Part shown: in pieces, positions 57,199 through 64,000 of the stretch
Layout: each line of letters opens with the position of its first letter
How positions within the stretch are numbered: the stretch's first letter is position 1
NCBI GenBank assembly: GCA_021234155.1
Contig: JAJEKV010000050.1
Coordinates: 7,153,199 to 7,217,198, forward strand
DNA: 64,000 nt
Direction: 5' to 3'
Source: Isoetes taiwanensis
Lineage: Eukaryota; Streptophyta; Lycopodiopsida; Isoetales; Isoetaceae
Made by a program: the position numbers and the translations under genes
The notes under the pieces: model-generated
Database searches by the model: none
The model's input: only the letters and a program-made list of their open reading frames with translations
What the model was told of the DNA's origin: nothing

Positions 57199-58862
57199 TG
57201 TGACGTCCCCTATTCGTATACGGTGCACTCACCGTATACAAACAGGAGTTCATCCCCCATACCAGCTCCATGCCGATACAGGGCCCTCCACATGACACTG
57301 CAACCGTGACAGGTTCCAGTGGGAAGAGTGAAGGGGTCATTTTACCCCGTCTCCCTCAGGGCCTACCTAGCTGCGGAAGCGTAAACATACATGTCAGTAT
57401 ATAACATAAGCACATATCCACCTCGAAGGGTGGCCCATCACATCTGCATAGACAAGGTGAGCACAATACATATGGGGAGTCCTACCCAAGGCTCAGACTC
57501 AAGGGGATGGCCCGGCGGCTTGGTCTCGAGAGTTCATTGCGGGGAATTCATGGCAATGGATTTGGGCGGCATATGAACATGGCATAGGGTTGTCCACTCC
57601 ATCCGCCCCTCCTCATGCACACTTTGCGAGTAGGCTGAAAAAGTGTCGGACTGGCCTAGCCCGGGATGCATAGCCAAAGGGGCTATTCACTCGGGTCTCA
57701 TCCTCCCGATTCGATGGGGCAGGAAGGGATCGCTCCCTCCGAGAGATCCGCATGCCGACTCAAGGTGACTAGAGGGCCCTTTGCCCGTATTCAGACCGAA
57801 CTCAATCGGAAAATGTACACCACTTCACGGGTGTTGAGTCCATGCCCTACCCACACTCAGTGGTAAGCCATTAGACCTAGTCACTATGATCCCTGGTAGG
57901 CCTTACACACCAGAGGGATCGTTCAAGAGTCAGAACATGAACCTCCTTCTTAGCCAGTCTGGCCCCTTCACCCACAACCAGGTGTGGTTCTTGTGCACAG
58001 GCCGAATCTATAGTGTGCTAGAGAGGCTAATCTAGGAGCATCTACTACCAAGCTTTAGGTCTCTACCCCCCTTCCCAATACAAGGAGTTCATAGAGATAC
58101 ATCATCCATATACATCACAGAAGAACTAAAGAACAAGATCTAATCTATATCATAGAGTTAGGTTCTTTAGTTAGAGTCTGGTATCTAGAGATCTAGAGGG
58201 CTGCTATGGGCAATTTAATAGGCTAAACCTACTGATTTAATGACTAGAAGATGGTTTAGGCTATTAAATTGACGAAATACCTGATCCTTGAGTTCCTCCT
58301 CCTGACCTGAGCTCAACCATCCTGCTAAACTGCTCGAATCAAGGGAAGCTAATGGGGCAATTCGCTCAGACAGAGTCTGGGAGGCGGTTTTGACCCCTGG
58401 GGCAGTCAAAACAGAGCTCTAAAACCCTAGAAACGAAAAATGGGCAAGTTAGGGTTTCCCTTCTTAAATAGACAAGGGGTTGGCTAGGGTTTCCAATTAT
58501 CCCCTTTAGGCATGTGGGATAATTGGGAATGGGCCCACTTGCCTTTAATGGCTAGGTGGCAAGATGTGCCCACATGGGAATGTGTGCCCATATTAATGTG
58601 TACATTGGTAAATGTGCACATTAATTGCACACTTGGGTATGGCCCACTTGGCATAAAGTGTCCACATGGAATTGTGTGCCCACATTAATGTGTACATTGG
58701 TAAATGTGCACATTAATACTAATGCACATTCTTAGCAAGTTGCCCCCTAGGGGCTACCCACTTGGCTACACGTCGGCGTACACGTCAGTCGGAGTGGCGT
58801 GTACGCGTGACGAGGCAGTACAGTATACGTCCTGGGACCGTATACTGTCCTGGAACGTCACA
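57199..58862 (-). repeat. 3' LTR of a chromovirus-type gypsy element
   Basis: The LTR begins TGTGACGT and ends ACGTCACA, with the polypurine tract immediately on its internal side, so it is the 3' LTR of the minus-strand element to the right. Near its plus-strand left end lies a perfect hairpin, GTATACGGTG-CACT-CACCGTATAC; near its right end another, CAGTATACG and CGTATACTG. Its relative at 2742-4332 shares the ends and an internal block. Length is 1664 bp. Confidence 0.85.
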
Positions 58863-58875
58863 TTCTCCCCACCTT
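58863..58875 (-). promoter_or_regulatory. Polypurine tract
   Basis: On the minus strand the sequence is AAGGTGGGGAGAA directly before the LTR start TGTGACG, as expected for the plus-strand primer of reverse transcription. A second copy of the same motif lies about 40 bp inward (TTCTCCCCACCTTGGGAT on the plus strand, 58903-58920). Confidence 0.75.
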
Positions 58876-59384
58876 GAAATGATGTTGTCCGCAGCATCGT
58901 GGTTCTCCCCACCTTGGGATCATCTTAACCTGCAATCAACCTGATACATACGATAAACTACTATAATACTTACACATTTATTAAGATTACCTTAAGGTAA
59001 TATTTATGAAATAACTTATCAATTCATAACATCTTTAAGCAAGTTACTCGATAGTTTACTTATCACGTCAATTAAGTTTATCAAAATTTATCATTTCATA
59101 TCTACAATTATTGTTCGAGGTACTCTTCATTCCTTGCAACACATTCCAACAAAATTTGTGTTGCAAGTCTTCATAGCTCGACCTCCTTGCCCTCCGGAGC
59201 GCTCTATTGGCCTGCAGGTCGACACTACGTTAGTACCATTTTAATTATTAATAAAATTTTGGTTATATGGTGACCACCCCACCTATCTACATGGATGCAT
59301 GGCTAATCTCCCGGCGTAGGAAGAGGGTGAATCTTCCATTATGGCCGTGGAGACAGCGCCTATATGCCTCTATGCCGCTCATGC
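58876..59384 (-). other. Gypsy element 3' untranslated region
   Basis: Noncoding sequence between the end of pol and the polypurine tract. AT-rich in the middle; nothing else recognised. Confidence 0.5.
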
Positions 59385-59765
59385 CTACACCCTAGTTGCC
59401 CAGCGTGGAGGATACGTCGCGTCTTCCACCGGTAAGTGTTTCCACTTAACCAAATATTGGAGGAACTCCGACCTCCTTGTTTTCTTGAAAGCTTTATCAA
59501 GAATCAATTCTGGAATTATCTCCAGCTGCTCCTCTGTCATTTCCAACAACGTTGGAGTGTCCAAGACTTCGTCTGGATTTGGAGTGTGCTTCTTCAACAA
59601 ACTCACGTGGAAGACCTTATGAATCTTTAGGTGTGCTGGCAAGTCTAGCTTGTAGGATTGATTACCTACTCTCTTGACTATTCTGAAAGGTCCAGCCCAC
59701 TTGGAGCAAGCTTCTTGCAATTCTCTATCCTGAGCTTCGCCTGCTTGACCTTGATCTTGAGCCAT
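59385..59765 (-). pseudogene. Integrase C-terminus with chromodomain
   Basis: The frame contains the integrase tail KWAGPFRIVKRVGNQSYKLD (about residues 22-41) and LKIHKVFHVSLLKKH. A chromodomain follows (about 82-121: ELILDKAFKKTRRSEFLQYL, VKWKHLPVEDATY). Chromodomains direct integration to marked chromatin and define chromoviruses. One expected tryptophan after DAT is tyrosine. It overlaps the integrase ORF in another frame, so a frameshift separates them. Confidence 0.8.
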
Positions 59766-60529
59766 ACATCATCTCTAACTTTGAACTCTCTGACTGTTCG
59801 ATGCTTGTCGGCGATGCTTTTTTGTCGACTTCTTGCTGCTAGCAGATATCCTCGAACTTCTTCCACGAGCTGCTGCATGTCGGCCAACATTTGCTGCGAA
59901 ACCTCTACTTTTGACACGGGGTTGTGCCAAGTGTCTGGAGTTAGGCACTGATAGCCGTAATTAATCATAAATGGCGACATTTGGGATGATTCCTGCTTGG
60001 TGCTATTGTAGGCAAACTCCACCAAGTGAATAAATTCTTCCCACATACCTTGCTTATTCCAGACATAGTTCCGTAGCATGTCCTCCAAAATCCTGTTGGT
60101 CCGCTCCGTTTGGCCATCCGTCTGAGGATGATATGCCGTGCTCATGGATAGCTTCGTCTGAATGGTCGCAAAGAGGTCTTGCCAGAAGGCACTCATGAAC
60201 TTCGGATCCCTGTCGGAGATAATCTCCCTTGGCATGCCGTGAAGCCTGAAGATCTCTTTGGTGAAGAGCTTTGCCGTATCCATAGCCGTATCTGTGGTCC
60301 TGCAAGGCACAAAATGTGCCATTTTCGACAACTTGTCGACCACTACCATCAAGGCATCCTTTCCTCTTACTGTTCTTGGAAGCCTTGTGACGAAATCCAT
60401 GCTGATCACCTCCCACTTAGCGTTTGGCACCGCTAATGGCTCTAATGCTCCTGGAATTCGAAGCTGCTCTGCCTTCGTCTGCTGACATAGCTGACATTCC
60501 CTGATGTAGCGAGCTACTTGCTTCTTCAT
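59678..60529 (-). pseudogene. Integrase core
   Basis: Residues 12-15 (CQLC) are the second half of the HHCC zinc finger. The catalytic DDE triad is visible as D45 (SMDFVTRLP), D106 (IISDRDPKF) and E142 (DGQTERTNRIL), with the 35-residue spacing of a DD35E integrase. The frame continues to KVRDDVWLK before shifting into the chromodomain frame. It would insert the cDNA into nuclear DNA. The first zinc-finger residues are lost to a frameshift near 60530-60600. Confidence 0.85.
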
Positions 60530-60604
60530 TCCTGGCCAATAATAGCTGCTGCGCGCGCACGAAATATGTTTTTCATGAATCCCGCATGGCCAGCTATTGG
60601 GTCA

Positions 60605-61120
60605 TTAGCGCGTGTCATGGAGGATCAATTTCCTTACACCTGATGATTCGGGTACGAACAAATTGTTCTTATAGTATAACAAGTTGCCTTCCTTCTTATA
60701 ATGTTTAAAGGCTTCCCGCTCCTTATCTGTTCTAGCCTCCCTAGAGAGGCTTGCCCATACTTCCCTGAAATCCACATCCGTTGGCAAGGACTCTTCAATC
60801 TTCTTACCAAAGTCGCTGGAGAGCGTCGAAATTGCATTGCAATGCACTCTAGTTGTCATGGGATGCCTTGAAAGCGCATCCGCTACCACGTTGAGCTTCC
60901 CTGGCTTGTAGACTATATCAAAGTCATACTCTTCAAGGAACTCCATCCACCTTCTCTGCCTCAGGTTGAGGTGTGGTTGCGTAAATACATACTGGAGGCT
61001 CTGATGGTCTGTATCCAATTGGAACTTTCTTCCCAAAACGTAGTGCCTCCAAATTCTTAATGCCCTGACAACCGCAAGCAATTCCTGATCGTGGGTGGGG
61101 TAGCGTTTGGCGTCGTTCAT
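60605..61120 (-). pseudogene. RNase H domain
   Basis: YPTHDQELLAVVRALRIWRH (residues 7-26) with the active-site glutamate, FQLDTDHQSL with an aspartate, then KPGKLNVVADALSRHP, match Ty3/gypsy RNase H, which degrades the RNA of the replication hybrid. The following region (about 95-171) is the connection to integrase. The link to the upstream reverse transcriptase is frame-broken. Confidence 0.85.
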
Positions 61121-61745
61121 CTTCCCGGAATCATCACGCTACCACACGCTCTTCTTGCATGAGCCTTTGCACAGTAGCTATCTTACTGCATCTGTCCGCT
61201 ACAAGCTTATCCTTCTCGGGTCCGGCAGGTTAGGATTTGGGGCTGTTGTTAAAGCTTCCTTCAACAATTCAAACCACCTTGGGCTTTCTTGTGCCAATGC
61301 TCTGCCCAATCTTTCACCTTCTTAAGCCCTCGTCAAGTCTTATTTAGCGGGGCGCTATCTTAGCAAAGTTCTTCACGAACTTCTGTAGTACCACCGCTAG
61401 GCCGAGAAAACTTCTGACTTCATGCATATTCTTGGCCCGCCCCGAATGGCGGCTTCAATCTTGGCGGGGATCCGTCGAGATTCCTTCGCCGAGATCACAT
61501 GACCGAGATATTCCACCTTCTCCGTTCGGCGGCACCGACAACTTGGCGTCCTGGCCGGTGCCTCTTCAATTTCTCTAGCACTCTCCTTAAGTGTTGTGCG
61601 TGCTCTTCAAGGGATCTGCTATACACAAAATGTCATCAAAGAATACAATCACAAAGGTGTCTAAGAACTCCTCGAAGATGTCGCTCATGAGCCTCATGAA
61701 CGTCGGCGGGGGCATTCGATAAGCGAAAGGCATTACCGCGTGAAC
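61121..61745 (-). pseudogene. Reverse transcriptase palm and thumb, frame-broken
   Basis: Across several frames the translation gives AVMPFAYRMPPPTFMRLM and FVIVFFDDIL, the latter being the catalytic metal-binding block (usual form YxDD, here FFDD), then LEEHAQHLRRVLEKLKRHR. Multiple small deletions break the frame, so no active polymerase can be made from this copy. Confidence 0.75.
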
Positions 61746-63059
61746 TCATAATGCCCATACCGTTACGGCGGCGGTCTTGTGGATATCTTCTTCCTTTATC
61801 CTGATCTGATGATAGCCTGACCTTAAGTCGATTTTGGAGAAGACCTTTGCACCTTGGAGCTGATCCATCAAGTCATCTGATCTGGGGAGCGCATACTTGT
61901 TCTTAATGGTGTGCTTGTTCAACTGCCTATAGTCTATGCACATCCTTAAACTGCCATCCTTCTTCTTAACAAACAGGATGGGCGCTCCGAACGGCGAGAC
62001 GCTAGGTCTAATGAAGCCTAGGTCGAGCAACTCCTGCAATTGCTTCTTTAGCTCCGTCAACTCCTGCGTCGTCATTCTGTATGGAGCCTTACTTGTCGGC
62101 TTTGTTCCCGGTTCGAGTGCTATCTCGCACTCGACTCCCCTATAAAGAGGGAGCTGCTTGATCTCATCTGGAAAGAGATCGTGGAACTCCGTAATCAGCT
62201 TAGCTATTTGCTTCGGCAACTTGCTGAGCACCTTGTCTTCTTTGCTTTCTTCTGATTCTGGCTCATTAATCTCAAGCTTGAAGATGTATGCCACCTGCTC
62301 GCTCTTGATGCACTTGAACAGCCGTTTAGAAGACATACACTGCATGATGGGAACAACTTCTTTACCTGTGATCTCAATGATCTTGCTGTCGGGTGTTGGG
62401 AAGGTCACCTTCCGCTTTCCACAATCAATAATGGCCCCTGCTGGTCCAAGGTACTCCATTCCTATGATCAAGTCGTACTTACCAATGCCCATTACTTCTG
62501 CCCCCATCTGGATATTAATCCCTGGCAAGTCGATGTCGAAGTTAATTCTCTTGCCTGCCGTCTGCCTTACTGCTCCACTTGCTAAGACAACGGGCCTTGG
62601 CTTTGACTTTAGTGGTTTCAACTTCAACATTTGAACCATTCTGGGGGATGCAAAGTTATGGCTACTTCCTGAGTCTATCAGGACTATGAAGGACTTGGTC
62701 TTGGCCTTCCCTACTGTGGAAATTACTTTATACTGGCTCTCTGCTTGCTCTGTATCCATTGCGGCAAAGATATGACACTCACCCTGAATGTAGTCGCGGC
62801 CTTCCTCGCCATCGTCGTCAGACAGAGTGTCCCAATCTCCCAACTCCGCTAGCGCTGCACTCATGACGTAAGGGCAGTTCGCGGTTCTATGCCCTGGCTG
62901 GAAGCACCTGAAGCAAAGCTGCTTTTCTATACACTCCTGCCTCTTCTCCTTGGGCATAGCCTGCAAAAAGGATCGTACTGCTTTTGAGTAGTTTGACCCC
63001 TCCTGCTTGTCCTTGAAGGACACACCTTCTTCTCGTCTTTGCTTCCCGTTTGCCACCAT
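61746..63059 (-). pseudogene. Gag zinc knuckle, protease and RT fingers
   Basis: 437 codons in one frame. A CCHC zinc knuckle is complete at C49, C52, H57, C62 ([14 protein letters not shown]). The aspartic protease active site is D129-S-G ([13 protein letters not shown]), with IIGMEYL downstream as the second hydrophobic block. Reverse transcriptase begins near 340 with [35 protein letters not shown] and [13 protein letters not shown], whose D411 is the first catalytic aspartate. The frame fails at residue 437. N-terminal gag lies in other frames upstream. Gag and pol were evidently one frame in the parent, as in many chromoviruses. Confidence 0.9.
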
Positions 63060-64000
63060 ATGGGGCTCTAGCTGGGCCTGGACTGGCTGTCCTAGGGCTA
63101 TAACTCCTTGTTGCCTTGCCTTTATCCTGGAAGTACTGCTGCCTCTGCCCGCTATTCTGAAGTCCTGTCCCTTGCAAGCTTATTGCCTTTGACTCCGCTT
63201 ATCTTCGTCTTAGGGTTTATTGCCCTTACCGGTTCTAATCTCTCATCATTCACCCTTCAATATAGCTTTCCACTGCATGCTTTTAAGCCCAACTTTGGTA
63301 CATACTGACCTTAGCCTCATGAATTCCTCTGTATATTTACGGGTGACTTGTTTCCTTGCTTGCAACCTATAAAATGCTTTGCATCATCTTTGGACTTGTG
63401 CTCTCTTGGGACGTGAGTGGCGCTTGAAGGCTTTAGCAAACTTCTTGAACACCGCAAGCATCCCACTGCTCAAGCCATGGGCCTTTGCATACCCCTTCCA
63501 CCATATACGTCTTTGCTCCTTTTCGGGTTGGCTGTTGCCACCACTGCCTTTATCCTTGTCCTTCATCCCATAAAAGCGTTGCCATATTCACTCATCTCAT
63601 CGAATCAAAACCCTCTGCCTCCATGCGACCCGTTTCTCGCCTAAGAATTGCTCGAGCTTCACGGCCTTCCAAACATTTCCCAATCGCGGAGTCTACCTTC
63701 TTTCCGTAATCGAGGGTTCTTGTGTCCCTTTGTCGTCCATCTGGGGTGTCCCTCTGCCTTCCATCTGCAGTGTTCCTCTGCCTTCCATCTGTTCGGTCTG
63801 GGCTGTTCTTCCTCTTCCTCGGTCCGGTCCGAATCCCGAAGCTTGAGTCGGAGGATTCGAATTTGGAGGACCTCCTTCTCTTGCTCCTCTTCTTGTCCCT
63901 TCCTGTCTTCCGAGCTGATGCTTGAGGCAACTGAGCGTTGCCCACCGAACCCGCTCCTGCTTGTGCGGCTAACAAAGCCTTTATCTGCTCAAGGTCCGTC
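63060..64000 (-). pseudogene. Gag N-terminal region, frame-broken, runs off the edge
   Basis: Minus-strand ORFs at 63592-63975 and 63384-63566 are basic and low-complexity; the first contains RDKKRSKRRRSSKFESSDSS and three DGRQR(N/D)T repeats, and the second FKKFAKAFKRH. They fit the region before and within a gypsy capsid but lack a clean FxPxxY block, probably because of frameshifts. The 5' LTR should lie beyond 64000. Confidence 0.5.

Noticed and set aside
57391-57866. Plus-strand ORFs resembling short proteins
   Set aside because: They lie within the 3' LTR of the gypsy element and parallel noncoding ORFs in the related LTR at 2.7-4.3 kb.
59341-62634. Several plus-strand ORFs, the longest 158 codons
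   Set aside because: They are antisense shadows of the gypsy pol gene on the minus strand.

Overview
The window looks like low-density nuclear DNA from a land plant, most likely a fern or another seed-free vascular plant. Three things point there: a large intronless PLS-class PPR protein with near-identical 101-residue triplets, a GRAS regulator of the SCL28 type, and a background of chromovirus, copia, LINE and SINE-like relics in long AT-rich spacers. No operon-like or prokaryotic organisation is visible. The species cannot be fixed from the sequence alone.

Only two stretches look like substantial host genes, both on the minus strand. One is a PPR protein at 16914-19109, whose C-terminus lacks a DYW domain and abuts a gypsy gag relic. 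The other is an SCL28-like GRAS gene at 39324-41159, which carries all the conserved GRAS blocks but needs two frame changes near its 3' end. Gene debris includes the first 88 residues of a UDP-rhamnose synthase (15.7-15.9 kb), a PPR relic (47.4-47.6 kb), a terminal exon resembling a HAD-type hydrolase (51.45-51.65 kb), two orphan exon-like pieces (52.5 and 53.0 kb) and an unrecognised coding relic (55.7-56.0 kb).

Layout. 0-6.7 kb holds SINE-like tRNA-derived pieces, an LTR with an adjacent initiator-Met primer-binding site, a copia pol 3' end and a gypsy RT relic. 6.7-15 kb is repeat-rich and gene-free, with several tandem or inverted duplications. 15-20 kb holds the UDP-rhamnose synthase fragment, gag relic and PPR gene. 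20.4-26.3 kb is one nearly full-length but frame-broken L1-type LINE on the minus strand. 26.3-29.4 kb is AT-rich spacer with a LINE 3' fragment. 29.5-34.2 kb is an unusual pyrimidine-rich, ORF-free block built from two head-to-tail units with matching inverted termini. 34.2-39.3 kb is spacer with a LINE relic. 39.3-41.2 kb is the GRAS gene. 41.2-57.2 kb is spacer with several LINE relics and tandem repeats. 57.2-64 kb is a chromovirus-type Ty3/gypsy element on the minus strand, running off the right edge and inserted in a second type of LINE.

The two host genes have no evident functional link. The strongest candidates for something undescribed are the tandem TIR-bounded pyrimidine-rich element, a dispersed ~80-bp foldback repeat with copies at 19.5, 33.9 and 37.1 kb, and an in-frame peptide tandem repeat at 11.7-11.9 kb.
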